Source of the DNA: Phoma sp. XZ068
Taxonomy: Eukaryota; Ascomycota; Dothideomycetes; Pleosporales; Didymellaceae
DNA length: 64,000 nt
Direction of reading: 5' to 3'
Assembly (NCBI GenBank): GCA_004835665.1
Contig: RBKR01000005.1
Span: forward strand, 372,001-436,000
Within the stretch, counting starts at the first letter, position 1. Every line of letters starts with the position of its first letter. Positions 1 to 10,380 of this stretch are shown here, piece by piece. Made by a program: the position numbers and the translations under genes. The notes beneath the pieces were generated by a model. The model worked only from the letters and a program-made list of their open reading frames with translations. It was not told the DNA's origin and ran no database searches.

Positions 1-849
1 TCTGATTTGGGATTTCACAATGTCGCGACAAGCTTGGCGTGAGTGAAATTCCACCGAGGCCTCGAAGACTGTCTTCTGGGTCGCTGCTGCTTGGGCGTAT
101 TCGACCACCACGTAGGTACAGCTGTTTCCATCCGCAGCCTGTCTGTGTTAGCGATAGACAAATGAAGTTGGGAAAAAGAAGCTTGCATGTATGGCCAGGT
201 TCTCATATCCAAGGACAGAGTTCAGAAGTGAAGACTTGCCCTGTCCAGCGTCACCAATTAGAGCGATTCGCAGAACATGAGTTTCGTGAGGCGGGTGTTC
301 GAGTTGCTTAGACTCCTTGAGTAGATATTCAGTCTCATCATCTTTGTAGGTGCTGGTTTCGATGAAGTCCTCGAGCTCCGAAACAAGAGAGTTGCATAGG
401 ATTTCAACTTCTTTTACCGAGGGGTGGTACATAGGCAAGTCGGGCAACGGTTCCGAATCGGGATCGTGCTGTTCGACGACATCGTTACCATCATCTTCGT
501 CATCCTCCTCATCATCGGAAGTCTCCGCCACTATCCAGTGTTAGCACAAGGACGGCCTTTGTGTACAGTGATTGGAGTACACACTTTTCCGCTTCCGAGA
601 ACTGTCTGTTGGGATGACCACAGAAGTCTGTTCAGTAGGAAGAGAAGCCTGGCTATCTTGGGGCAGTGTGTGCTGCTCAGACTGATCGTCCACTCCATTA
701 TCGTGATGTGACCCGAATGGGACAGGCGATGCTGTATGCTCTGGCTCGAACAGAGGACTCTCTTCACGGCTCGCCTGACGCATGCGCATCTTGTAGAATT
801 CTTGTAGTGTTTTGAGATTTGTTTTGTGCGTCTGTAATGCCTTCTTCAT
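1..849 (-). CDS. Dynamin-like P-loop GTPase, N-terminal part (runs off left edge)
   Basis: Three exons can be placed: 849-585, 530-187 and 138-1, the last running off the window. Exon 2 opens with a strongly acidic stretch and reaches a clear Walker A motif (GDAGQGKSSLLNSVLG). After the second junction the protein reads AADGNSCTYVVVEY, which fits the switch region of fungal proteins related to nuclear GTPase SLIP-GC. Intron 1 (584-531) has branch site CTAAC and acceptor TAG. Intron 2 (186-139) appears to use a GC donor (GCAAGC), because no usable GT lies nearby. ATG at 849 is the first in-frame start. From the family I expect a large GTP-binding protein; its cellular role in fungi is not established. 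The catalytic core and C-terminus lie outside the window. Confidence 0.72.
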
Positions 850-1517
850 GTAGACAAAAAGTTCGTGAGGCTGTTTAGTCTGGCTTAGAAAGTAGAGAGC
901 TGGATAGACGGATGCTGTGTGCTGTTGATGCCTTTAGACTCGGTTCAGAGCGGTGGTCGCAAGCGACATATCGGTGTAAGAAGCTGATGGAAAGAGAGTT
1001 GAATATAGAATGAAGAGGACGGTTGAAGCAGGGTGAGGGAGGTTCATATGGTGAGCGCAAATCTTGATATCTCCGCAGTCGAAGGTGAGAGCGCTGCTGA
1101 TCCATTCTTGCGGAGTTTCTGGCGCAGGTGAGTTGGAAATGATAGAAACCCATACAGCAGAAAGTGAGATTCGAGGTTGACGGTGGAAGTGGTATGCTGG
1201 GAGGAGAGAGAAAACATAAGCACAAAAGGAATAGGTGCGGCTATCCGACAAAAATGGAAGGACTCAGGCGTTACTTACCTTAACACAAACTATCACTACC
1301 ACAGACGTCACTCACAGACCATCAGACAGGCTCGTCGCTCGTAAGAAGACCCCACTGAACAACAAACAAAATGATTTTGTACAGCCACGCATCGCGTACG
1401 ATGAGGTATCTATCCCAACGCCAGGAAATGATCCAGTATGCAAAGGTATATACAACAACAAACCCAAAACCCCGCCGCCAGTGATGCCCCAACACCTACC
1501 GACCAGCCTCGCAGCAC
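850..1517. other. Intergenic gap, no gene seen
   Basis: This holds the 5' side of the GTPase gene and the 3' side of the carboxylesterase gene, both on the minus strand. Short open frames exist on both strands but lack a family resemblance. I see no RNA gene or repeat. Confidence 0.5.
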
Positions 1518-3389
1518 TTACGACTCCAGCGTCAGCGCCTCCACACCCTCCATCTGCAGCCTCTTCATCATGCCCCTAATAATACCACAACTAGCTTCCC
1601 TTCCATCATCTCTACCCGCCATCCACATGCGCATCTTCCCCAGCATATTCGTGCCATCGCCCCGCTTACCGCCCTCCTTGATGTTCGTGAAAAACATGCG
1701 GCGCTTCCTGCTATCCAGCTTCTCCCACGTAGGCGTGTCCTTGCCCTTTTCGACATTCGGGTCGAGGTACTTGATGAAGCTGATGAAGTAGTCTGAGATT
1801 TCGTTGTGTCGGCGCACCATGACTTGGCCGACTGTGCCGGCGTGCTTGGTGCCGAAGCCGTTCTCGATGTCCACGCCCCACATGACGTCCCATTGGTATT
1901 GGTAGGTTGGGACGTGGTCCGGGTTGTGGGTGCCCATGGCGTTGGATGCGAGGTAGGTAGGGCAGATGTAGCGGATTTCGCCTTGTGCTTTGGCTACTGC
2001 GTCCCAGTATCGTCCACTGTCCGGCCAGTGTCGGTCGTTGGGGTAGGTCTTGGCGAGCGTATCGAGGTCATCGTCTGTAAGCAGTGGGTAGTGATCCTTG
2101 AGGTAGGACTTGAACTCGGCGAGCGTGTCCGTTGTCTTCTTGACTTGATCCGAGCCCTCGTTTGATGTGAAGCCAATAATGGTAGGCACCTTTGCGTATC
2201 GGTTGTGGATGATGGCTGCTGGTGCAGGCTCAGTCCACATGCCGCCTTCAGGCTCTGTGGTAGGCGCCCACATCCATCGCGGAGGTGTGTTGCGGCCGGG
2301 GAAGGACATGGGGTAGTTCTCGTAGTAGAGATCGCCGGGTGGAGCATTGCGGACGCAGGCAATGTCAGTGCAGTTCAGCCCATCAGCGACTTCGTTCCAG
2401 AACTTCTCGGCTTGCGTTGGCGTGAAGAAAGTTGGGCTTGCGGGACTTTGAGCGATCGCGCCGTGGAAAAGAGGTTTCCTGCCGGTGCCAGGGATGGGAG
2501 CGTGGTTGTCTCCTTCGTTGGCGGTGAGCTGCAGCAGGACCGAGGCGCCTCCAGCACTGGTCCCCATCAGAACGACATGATCTGGGTTGCCGCCAAAGTA
2601 ACGAATGTACTTCTGGATCCACTCGAGCACAGCCCTCTGGTCTCGGAGAGCATTGTTGTAATCTCCGTCTTCCGCGATCTCCTTGCCAGAGAGGAAGCCA
2701 TAGATGCCGTTGCGGTAGTACATCGTCACTACAATAATGCCCTTGTCCAGCTTGCCGTCGCGGCCCTTCTCTTTCCTGGCCTTCTCGACCATCTCGCCGC
2801 CGTTGCTCCGACCAGGCAAGTGGAATCCACCACCAGGGATATTGACCAGGACCGGTAGATCATCGCCAGCTTCAGCATCAAACGGCGTGAACACATTCAG
2901 GCTCAGGCAGTCCTCAGTCTTGTCCGCAAAGATACCCACAACGTCGTCGCCAGTGATGTCCTTTCGGTTACGCTGGGTTGCATCGATCTTCTGAATGCGC
3001 GGGCACATGCCCAAGTCTCCCTTCCATACAAGCGGCTTCTCCTTCCTCCCGATGCCATATGTCCTGTCCACCGGCTGCGGCCCACGAAACCTGTTCTTGC
3101 CGCCGGTTGTCGCTGCGTACGGGATGTTCCAGTACGAGCGCACCTTGTCCGTGACATTAGGCTGGATGGCGAGGTAGTCGAGTTCGACGATATTGGGGTT
3201 TTGCGCGTTCTTCGGCGGTACGGAGAAAGCAGAGGTCGGCTTCGAGGATAGCGGCGGTATCCAGTCGGCGCTCGGTCGGAGCTCTGGCGAGTAGAGGAAG
3301 GCGAATGTGAAGGCGAGCACAACGATGGCGCAAAGGCCGAGAATCACTCGGCGGTCGAAGATGAGGCTCGAGTTGAGCGGGCGTGCCAT
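1518..3389 (-). CDS. Type B carboxylesterase/lipase with N-terminal membrane anchor
   Basis: A single-exon gene of 623 residues. Residues about 15-34 form one hydrophobic segment after a short basic N-terminus, which suggests a type II signal anchor rather than a cleaved signal peptide. The alpha/beta-hydrolase domain follows. The oxyanion-hole motif PGGGF is near 185-189. The nucleophile elbow GTSAGG puts the catalytic serine at 278, the acid is probably Glu411 (SNEGSD) and the histidine is probably His516 (GTKHAG). The EDCLSLNVFTP signature of the carboxylesterase/cholinesterase family is at 160-169. Such enzymes hydrolyse carboxylic esters; the substrate cannot be read from sequence. The ATG at 3389 is in frame with the whole domain. 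It most likely acts in the secretory pathway or at the cell surface with the catalytic domain lumenal or outside. Confidence 0.9.
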   Translation of the reverse strand: MARPLNSSLIFDRRVILGLCAIVVLAFTFAFLYSPELRPSADWIPPLSSKPTSAFSVPPKNAQNPNIVELDYLAIQPNVTDKVRSYWNIPYAATTGGKNRFRGPQPVDRTYGIGRKEKPLVWKGDLGMCPRIQKIDATQRNRKDITGDDVVGIFADKTEDCLSLNVFTPFDAEAGDDLPVLVNIPGGGFHLPGRSNGGEMVEKARKEKGRDGKLDKGIIVVTMYYRNGIYGFLSGKEIAEDGDYNNALRDQRAVLEWIQKYIRYFGGNPDHVVLMGTSAGGASVLLQLTANEGDNHAPIPGTGRKPLFHGAIAQSPASPTFFTPTQAEKFWNEVADGLNCTDIACVRNAPPGDLYYENYPMSFPGRNTPPRWMWAPTTEPEGGMWTEPAPAAIIHNRYAKVPTIIGFTSNEGSDQVKKTTDTLAEFKSYLKDHYPLLTDDDLDTLAKTYPNDRHWPDSGRYWDAVAKAQGEIRYICPTYLASNAMGTHNPDHVPTYQYQWDVMWGVDIENGFGTKHAGTVGQVMVRRHNEISDYFISFIKYLDPNVEKGKDTPTWEKLDSRKRRMFFTNIKEGGKRGDGTNMLGKMRMWMAGRDDGREASCGIIRGMMKRLQMEGVEALTLES

Positions 3390-3998
3390 GACGAAGGTGG
3401 CCCAGCGGTGGGGTATCGCAGATTTGAGTGATAGGAATGGAGTAGCAACGGCAGAACAGGCGTGGGTGTTGTGACGGAAGCCTCAGGAGGCCAAGGATGG
3501 TCGCAGTCTACGCTGCACTCTTCATTGGCGCCTTGCAGCCGCAAAACCTGTCCCCAACAGTTGGTTGTCTGTATCTTGGACATGACCGGTTAGCACCACA
3601 AAACCGGTAAAGGGGCGCGGGAATCGGCATTTCGCTCGCTTGGCACTGACGCGTCGCATGGTTGGGGATGAGATGTGGAGAACGGATTGTAACAAAATGT
3701 GGGGAGCTTGTTTGGGGGTTTGAGGCTCCAAATGGCCATTGTCCAAACATGATGGAGATTCGCGTTGTGGTTATAGGAGCAAGCGACGTCATCGCAATAC
3801 GAGAAATTTAGAAACGGACGTTAGTCCGGAGGATTGGCCGCGGCTGTACCCGCCACTATGGTATGCTATCTATGTTACGAAAACGAGGGCCAGCCTGTCA
3901 TGTCGTGGAAGCATTAATGTCTGGATCTCGCTCGAACGCCTCAAATGCGAATGCAATCGTTATCCTTCCTTTTTCCGACCTGTTGGGCCTGTTGGGTA
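3390..3998. other. Intergenic gap upstream of the carboxylesterase gene
   Basis: This lies between the carboxylesterase start and the stop of the large disordered protein, both on the minus strand, so it should hold the esterase promoter. Nothing else is recognisable. Confidence 0.45.
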
Positions 3999-6900
3999 TC
4001 AAATTCTACCACCTTCAACAATCTCCCTCCCAATCAACTCCAGCTCTCCGCTTTCAGCAGTCCGCCTTCTCTCCAGGACCCAGCGCCCTTCGCCGGCCTC
4101 ATCGTGTTCGCGAACATAAGTGACACTATCCGCTGCACTGCCCTTCCGCGAATGCCCTCCTCTCCAGCCACTGCCATTGGGTGTCATTGGTGATGTCGCT
4201 GAGATAGGAGACGCAAAGCCTACAGACTGGCGTCGTGGACCGGTCGACGAAGTTGCTGCAGGAGATGAAAGCGACGTATCAATCGGCGGTGGCGACGCTG
4301 GATGTTGGCTCATCATGAAAGGTGACGGCAGCGGCACACCGAATGGAGACATTGGTAACGCGATGTTTGCCGGCGATTTCATAGCTGACGTGAGTTGAGA
4401 TGGAGGCTGCATATACATGCTCTGCATTTGCAGGACCTGGGGCCTGGGTGGAGGCGAGAACGGAGGCAGGTCCTGCATATTTCCGGTAGGGCTGGACAGC
4501 GCATTGTAGTCGCTCGCCGTGAGGGTTGGGCTTTCGGGCCGCTCGCCTCCCTCGCTACTGCCATCATCATAATCCTCATCCTCATCCTCGTAAGTGCCGT
4601 TAACGGCGTCCATTAGGCCATCATCATCAACCTCCTCGTTCTCGTCAAAGCTGTCTACAACATTTGCTGACTGGTCGCTCTCCACCTCGCTTTCGTATTG
4701 CTCCTGCATGCGACTGCCAGCCGCACTACTGGCCCTCGGGGCAAACTGCATGCCAAATGGGGAAGAGGAGTTGCGTGGACTATTTGCAACGCTGCTGGGC
4801 AAACTCGATGCACTCCCACCGAAAGCTCCCTTTCTCAGCTTCATGAGGGTATCGATGCTCATATCCTCATCTTCACCAGGCCATTCGTACGGGCTCATAC
4901 GCGCCAACTGGGCGAGGCCAGGACTGGTAACAGGCATTGACCCGTCTCTGAAATGATTTAGACTGATGAACGAGTTGCGTGTACTGTACTCGCTTCGCTC
5001 CGTGATGGGAGTCAGGTTAGGCTCCCTGACCGCATTGCGGCCACTGACAGCGCGATTGAGCCCAGAAGCACCGAAAACACCACCCCATTCACTTTGGCCA
5101 TCGCCGGCTGCAGCGTAGAAGCCGAATTCGCTCCCATAGAACCCTTCATCATCGTACGCTAGAGCTTCGGCGTTTGCAGCTGCAATCATGGGATCGTTCT
5201 CGAGGGCCGAGTCATAGTCACTGTAGTCGTAATCATCCTGGAAACTCATGTCTGTTCCGTAGACATCGTCATCGAGAGGGAAGCCAACCGTATCCAGATT
5301 AAAGCGGCCATCGTCAGGTACTAAGCTCGGGCGGGAGTTGCTGATGGACGACGCCTCGTCGAGCTCGGAGCTGGAGTTACCAACATCGACGCTCGCTTTT
5401 CGTGCAAAACGTCCCTCCGCTTCGGCTCGATTTGCAGCATCGACAAGTGCGGTATGATACGAACTCATGTCATTAAAGTTAAACATGGTTGGTCCGGCCG
5501 GTGCATGCACGACCGATGTCTTGTGCGCCAGTGAAGGTTCCGACTTCTCCTGGGGCTTAGACAGGCCATCATCGTCCGCTTCATATCCAGTCTCCGAAGG
5601 CAATGCTTGAAGAGGGTGTGATGTGAGTGCATCCTCGGCGGGCGCTGGCTTTACCCTCCTGTCGTACAGTGGACCTTCGGGGTCATCAAACACTTCTTCG
5701 TTGAATGCGTCCGCATTATCGAGATCCTGTTCACCAATCAGGCCGTCGTCAAAGTACATATCGTCACCGAGGCCAAAGTCTCCTGGGCTCGGGTCGTTGC
5801 TGGACTTGGCATCTCCGCCGGCAGCATCAGTTGCAGCTTGGTTCGAAGCAAACTGGAAGCCTGGCTGGAGTCTAGAGGGATTTGATTGTTGCACTTCATC
5901 TTCATCATCGTCTTCTTCAGGGTTCAGGTAAGCATTGTCGGTACTCGACAGTACTTGTTGTATCCCGCCGGACATTGCAAACCCTATAGGGTTGCCGTTG
6001 ACATCGTAGGGAGTCTGAAGCTGTCCCATCGGGCTCATTTGCGACGAACCTGGATGTATAGACAATGTCGAGAAGTCGAAGGTGTTGATGCTGTCGTTGA
6101 TGGTCTGGTTGCCCAGCCCACCAAACTCATCTTCCTCTCCCAACATGGGGATCTCTTCTTCGAACCCATCGTCCATGTCGAAGTCATCATCCATGCCGTA
6201 CTCGTCGTACTCATCCTCGATAGTATTCGTGGACAAATGAGCCTGCTTGGACGCCTTCTCTGCTGCCTTCTTCCTATGCCTTTCCTCCATGACGTGCTCT
6301 TGTGTCGAGTCGCTGCCACCGTTGATCTGAAAGCTGAAACGTGAGGCCCGGCTGCTGAGATGTGCAGGTAATCCAGCTGGCTGCCATGAAGGGTCTGTGA
6401 CTGAAGTCGCGCGTGACCGCGACGGCGGAGGGCTTTTTGTTGATTTCTTTGCTCTCGGTGTATCGTCATTTGGCGCATACGTGGGGCTGGGGATTTCCTC
6501 GACAGGAGAAAGCACGGACGAGGAAAGGTCGATAGCTTGGTAGGGTGGTGGAGGAGGTGGCGAAGTGGATTGTGCAGGGGGTGTAGATGGTGCTTCTTTT
6601 GTGTTGGTCTGAGGTGCTGCCCTGGGTGCGGACGCAGGCGCAGGTTCAGGCGGCGAAGGCTCAGACAGAAGAAGCATCGAGTTCCGTGCCACGAAGTCGT
6701 TGTTTGCTAGTTGCTCCGCTCTGACAGCAGCCTGCGATTGCTCGTAGCTTGTGTCATCATCGAAGTGCTCGCGGAAGACTGGCGTGTGCTCTTTCTCAAT
6801 CTTGGGAGGACTGACTCGGCCCCGGTCGCCCGGAGTACCTGGCGGTGCTGGGCTGCTGCCGTAGGCATTGTTGTGGGAGAAGTTCCTGTTCAGTCTTGGT

Positions 6901-7730
6901 GCATTGAAGTCGTGGATGATGTTGCCGCGGATACTTGGATCATAGTTGTCGCGTATCGGCGGGACGAACGATGGCGACCGTTGTGTGACCAGCGATTCAT
7001 CATGAAGAGGATCGAGTGTCTGACCAGATCTCCGGCGCATAAGCAGTGACATGGGATTCCTGAGCCGCGACTTGCTCTTGGCAGGTGCAGCTGTTGGCGT
7101 AGAGGCTACTTTGGAGCCGCCAGACAGCTTTTCTGTCAGGCCACTCATGAGTGAGGTCTGGGACTTGGAGTGGCTCGCATAGCCCGGGGAGGTGAGCGAG
7201 GGCGTTAGGTGTGTCGACGAGTGTCCGGGGGTGCTCGTGTCTAAGGCGTGCGCTGGGTCTTGCTTATGTGAGATGCCCAGTCCCTGCGGGCGGAGAGCCG
7301 TGGGCGTGGTGTCTGTCTTGGAGCGCGAGAATGCAGGCTTCTTGTCATGACTGGGCGAGGCGTGTTCCTGTGCGCGCTGCGGCGGGGACAGCATGCCGCG
7401 ATCGTGCACTAGCGGACTGCGGGACGCTCCTGTACTGACCGGGCGCTGACCTGCAGGGCGAGGAGAGTGCTGTGCAGTCCTGGCGGGATCCAGCTTGGAG
7501 GCAACGCGCGTTATGGGCGGCAGCTGGGGAGGGTACGGCGAGATGGGCGAGCCAGACGGCAGACTGGCGCTGTCAGGCATGCGCGGCGACGCAGAGTACT
7601 CGGTGTTCTGCGACGGCGAGGGCAGCGGCAGCGTGGCCGGGCTGAGGACGGGCTCGGGCGAGGCCAGGCTCGAGGCATTGCGCTTTGCATGGCCTGGCCT
7701 GAGGTATGAGAACATGTTCGACGGCGCCAT
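3999..7730 (-). CDS. Large intrinsically disordered Ser/Pro-rich fungal protein
   Basis: An uninterrupted reading frame of 1243 codons from an ATG at 7730. I recognise no enzyme domain. The first 600 residues are rich in Ser, Pro and short basic patches, with a proline run near residue 390. A central part carries acidic clusters (for example DEYDEYGMDDDFDMDDGFEE) and patches such as MFNFNDMSSYHTALVDAANRAEAEGRFARK that look conserved rather than random. The C-terminal 60 residues (GHSRKGSAADSVTYVREHD, then WVLERRRTAESGELELIGREIVEGG) look like a compact conserved motif. Low-complexity sequence with short ordered motifs suggests a scaffold or regulatory protein with many phosphorylation sites; that is inference. 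No introns are needed, though short in-frame introns cannot be excluded. Confidence 0.8.
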   Translation of the reverse strand: MAPSNMFSYLRPGHAKRNASSLASPEPVLSPATLPLPSPSQNTEYSASPRMPDSASLPSGSPISPYPPQLPPITRVASKLDPARTAQHSPRPAGQRPVSTGASRSPLVHDRGMLSPPQRAQEHASPSHDKKPAFSRSKTDTTPTALRPQGLGISHKQDPAHALDTSTPGHSSTHLTPSLTSPGYASHSKSQTSLMSGLTEKLSGGSKVASTPTAAPAKSKSRLRNPMSLLMRRRSGQTLDPLHDESLVTQRSPSFVPPIRDNYDPSIRGNIIHDFNAPRLNRNFSHNNAYGSSPAPPGTPGDRGRVSPPKIEKEHTPVFREHFDDDTSYEQSQAAVRAEQLANNDFVARNSMLLLSEPSPPEPAPASAPRAAPQTNTKEAPSTPPAQSTSPPPPPPYQAIDLSSSVLSPVEEIPSPTYAPNDDTPRAKKSTKSPPPSRSRATSVTDPSWQPAGLPAHLSSRASRFSFQINGGSDSTQEHVMEERHRKKAAEKASKQAHLSTNTIEDEYDEYGMDDDFDMDDGFEEEIPMLGEEDEFGGLGNQTINDSINTFDFSTLSIHPGSSQMSPMGQLQTPYDVNGNPIGFAMSGGIQQVLSSTDNAYLNPEEDDDEDEVQQSNPSRLQPGFQFASNQAATDAAGGDAKSSNDPSPGDFGLGDDMYFDDGLIGEQDLDNADAFNEEVFDDPEGPLYDRRVKPAPAEDALTSHPLQALPSETGYEADDDGLSKPQEKSEPSLAHKTSVVHAPAGPTMFNFNDMSSYHTALVDAANRAEAEGRFARKASVDVGNSSSELDEASSISNSRPSLVPDDGRFNLDTVGFPLDDDVYGTDMSFQDDYDYSDYDSALENDPMIAAANAEALAYDDEGFYGSEFGFYAAAGDGQSEWGGVFGASGLNRAVSGRNAVREPNLTPITERSEYSTRNSFISLNHFRDGSMPVTSPGLAQLARMSPYEWPGEDEDMSIDTLMKLRKGAFGGSASSLPSSVANSPRNSSSPFGMQFAPRASSAAGSRMQEQYESEVESDQSANVVDSFDENEEVDDDGLMDAVNGTYEDEDEDYDDGSSEGGERPESPTLTASDYNALSSPTGNMQDLPPFSPPPRPQVLQMQSMYMQPPSQLTSAMKSPANIALPMSPFGVPLPSPFMMSQHPASPPPIDTSLSSPAATSSTGPRRQSVGFASPISATSPMTPNGSGWRGGHSRKGSAADSVTYVREHDEAGEGRWVLERRRTAESGELELIGREIVEGGRI

Positions 7731-8521
7731 TGCTGGGATGTGTGGGCTCGTCCGCCGCTATTGCGTTGTGTCCACGCGGCTGCGGGCTGGGCTGGCGACG
7801 GGAGGCGCAGAGGGTAGACGGGCGTAGACGCCTCTCAGCGAGGCCATGTGCCAGTAGACACCATCTCAGAGCGTGTCGGGGCCAGGGTCGGTGCAGAGGG
7901 GCTGTATCGACCAGCGATTGGGAGTGTTGAAGCCTGCGCGCTTCAGGCGTCGCACGACGCTGGGAAACGGCTCAAGGGACCTGTGGTGGGGCGACGCGAC
8001 ACGCCAATCTCGGACTGCGCGCTGGCTGCTTGTCTGATAATAGTCGTGCAGTGTGTGAGTGCCGAGTGCGTGCGGCGTGGGAACCAGCGGAGTTGCTCGT
8101 ATTCGACATGCACCTTCCGCGACTGATGTTGCGATTCTCAACACCCAAGGTTCCAAGCCTTCATGCATCCCGCATGCAGGGATCGCTAGGTTAGTGGCCA
8201 TGGCCATTACTTTGTGCTGCACGCCGCACAGTGTGGCCTGCGTCGTCTATGTTGACACTCTGCTGAAACTCATCGTCTGCATATAGACTTGTCCCAAGGA
8301 TGGGACTGCAAGAGGCCTACAAAATGCTGGCGATCATCATTCAACGCGCCGGGGGCTCGGTTGCTAGCGGCAACGTTGTGCGAGCAGACTAAATAACGGT
8401 GTGTGAGACAACTGAGTCATGGCGACCTCCACATCCACCTGCGTGCTTCAATTAAGATTTATCGTGCATCCTCTCTCGCCTACTATCTGCTGCATGGACG
8501 TGAACGACATTGCGCACCTCC
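7731..8521. other. Intergenic gap, promoter of the disordered protein
   Basis: This is upstream of the 3999-7730 gene and downstream of the carboxypeptidase gene. It contains only short open frames. I see no tRNA, repeat or mobile element. Confidence 0.45.
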
Positions 8522-10380
8522 CTACACAGAGCGCCTTCGACTAAACAACATGCTCGGTCGGCCCAATCTACTCTTCGACCGCTTCACTTTGTCCTTGCCT
8601 CCGGTCTGCACAGCCCACGTAGGTTTTGGGTCTGGAGCGTTGAGTCTAGTGTTATAGGTCGCATCCTTCGGTGTCACCTCAAACTGTATGGTCCCATTGC
8701 CTTCCCGGTACGTGCTTGTCGGCGTACCCACTGTCTTGTATGCAGCGTCTGCTTTGCACTCGCCGGTAGCAATATCAACCTGCTTCAACGCACGCTCAAA
8801 AATCTCGAGCGAAGCCAAAGGCTGGTAGAAGGGGACTTCGTGACCAGACTCGTAGATGCGGACAAAGGAGAAAAGACCAGACTGCTTGACCTGACCGTGC
8901 ACGATCTTGTCAGATGTCGAGATGTTGACAAACCCTGCAGTGTCGTAACCAGGGGCAGCAATCTCGTCCGCAACGACTTGTCCGCCAAGCCAATTGCAGT
9001 TGAAGTCTGCATCGCCGTAGTAAAGCATGACCTGAACACCAGCAGCGAGCAGCTTTTGGCAGGCCTCAATGGTGCCAGACTCGCGATCGTCATCGCCAGT
9101 GTTGGTGAATGCCGAAGATACTGTGCTAGAGCTCTCAGAGAAATTCTGATATGCGCCAATAGCTTGCTGCACTGCTGGTGTGTTGAGATAGTCAACGTAG
9201 TAAGAGTATGGAAACGGATCCGGTGTCAGGTAACGCATGTCGTACTCGTCGCGACCGCTGTAGATGTCGTACAAGTTCTCGACTTTGTTGTAGCAGAAAT
9301 CATCCGCACGAGCACAGATTGAATTTTGACCCGTCGCGTAGCAGTGCTTAGTCTGATCAAGACAGTTTCCCTCGCCGTACATGTTGTTGTACCATTCCGC
9401 TTTGACGGAGGCATTGTACGGGTCGTAGTCGTATGTGTTACCCGGGAACACGGTGTAGTTGTAGTATGCTTGGTACTGTATGAGTGGATCGAACCATCCA
9501 TTACCAATCAATACATTTTCGAGATCAATCTTGTGGGCGCCACTGATGTTCTTTGCGTTTTGGTCGAGGAAGTATGCTACGACTTGTCAATTCAAAATCT
9601 TAATCCACGGCAATGGGAAGCACATACCATTAAAGACTGGAGCATAGTGTCCGCCATAGCTTTCCGTAGCAAAATTAAACCCATTGCGAGAGTACTCAGG
9701 GAAAGCTCCCATGAAACCTTGCAGAGTCTTCCACATATTTGGCGCGGCTCCTGCAGTGCTGTTGGCGGTCAATGTGTGGTTTGGCTTGGAGTATGTGCCA
9801 CAAGTGCCGTAAGACTCAGCATAGTCCGGGCAAGTCGCGTTCGGCAACTGGACAATGAATCCACCATTGTCTGTATAGCCTGGGATGGGGATCGTGTAGG
9901 AGAACCCAACTGTCGTAGGCTCGTCAATGAAGAGCATGTTGCTCGCATTCGACCACGAGTATGGGTTGTTGAAAGGCTTCAGATCTGGGCCAACGCCGCA
10001 AGGTCCCAACTCCTGGAAGAGTCCGATCATGCTTGATGATCCCGGCCCTCCGTTGATCTGGACCACATCGTCAGTATTTATTTTTTCCACTTTCAGTTCA
10101 ACAATCGACTTACCCAGACCGTCAATGGCGCCTCAGTTGGGTCCTGATTGCGGGCCTCGAAGAACCACCAGAAGACATGCTGGTCATTGTCGACATCCGC
10201 ATAGCCTGAGTAACTCTTCACATTGGGATCAAGCTCACAGATGCCATCAGGTACCTGCTTATATCGCACATTGATACCTGCATACCCTTCCTTGGTCGTT
10301 AGATCAGTAGGTGCTGGCACAAATTGCGCGGCAGCTAAGCTGGCTGCCAGCAAAGGGACAGTAACGTAGATGTTCAACAT
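8522..10380 (-). CDS. Secreted serine carboxypeptidase (peptidase family S10)
   Basis: Three exons (10380-10114, 10057-9628, 9576-8522) join in frame to give 583 residues. Introns of 56 and 51 nt have GTAAGT and GTATGT donors. Residues 1-19 are a signal peptide ending ASLAAAQ. The S10 signature NGGPGSSS starts at 91. Catalytic residues are visible: Ser222 in ESYGGHY, Asp423 in GDADFNCNWLGG and His478 in ESGHEVPFYQP. The FNCNWLGG stretch is the usual S10 context of the aspartate. Several N-glycosylation sequons support secretion. S10 enzymes remove C-terminal amino acids in acid conditions, in the vacuole or outside the cell. The signal peptide and lack of a long propeptide favour an extracellular enzyme of the fungal type rather than vacuolar carboxypeptidase Y. 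Confidence 0.93.

Noticed and set aside
934..1251. Two overlapping minus-strand open frames of 105 and 116 codons
   Set aside because: No family resemblance and no splice path to the GTPase gene, which already has a plausible ATG at 849.
2205..2858. 217-codon plus-strand open frame
   Set aside because: Antisense to the carboxylesterase coding region, which has a full catalytic triad.
8510..9322. 270-codon plus-strand open frame
   Set aside because: Antisense to the third exon of the serine carboxypeptidase, whose catalytic residues are visible.
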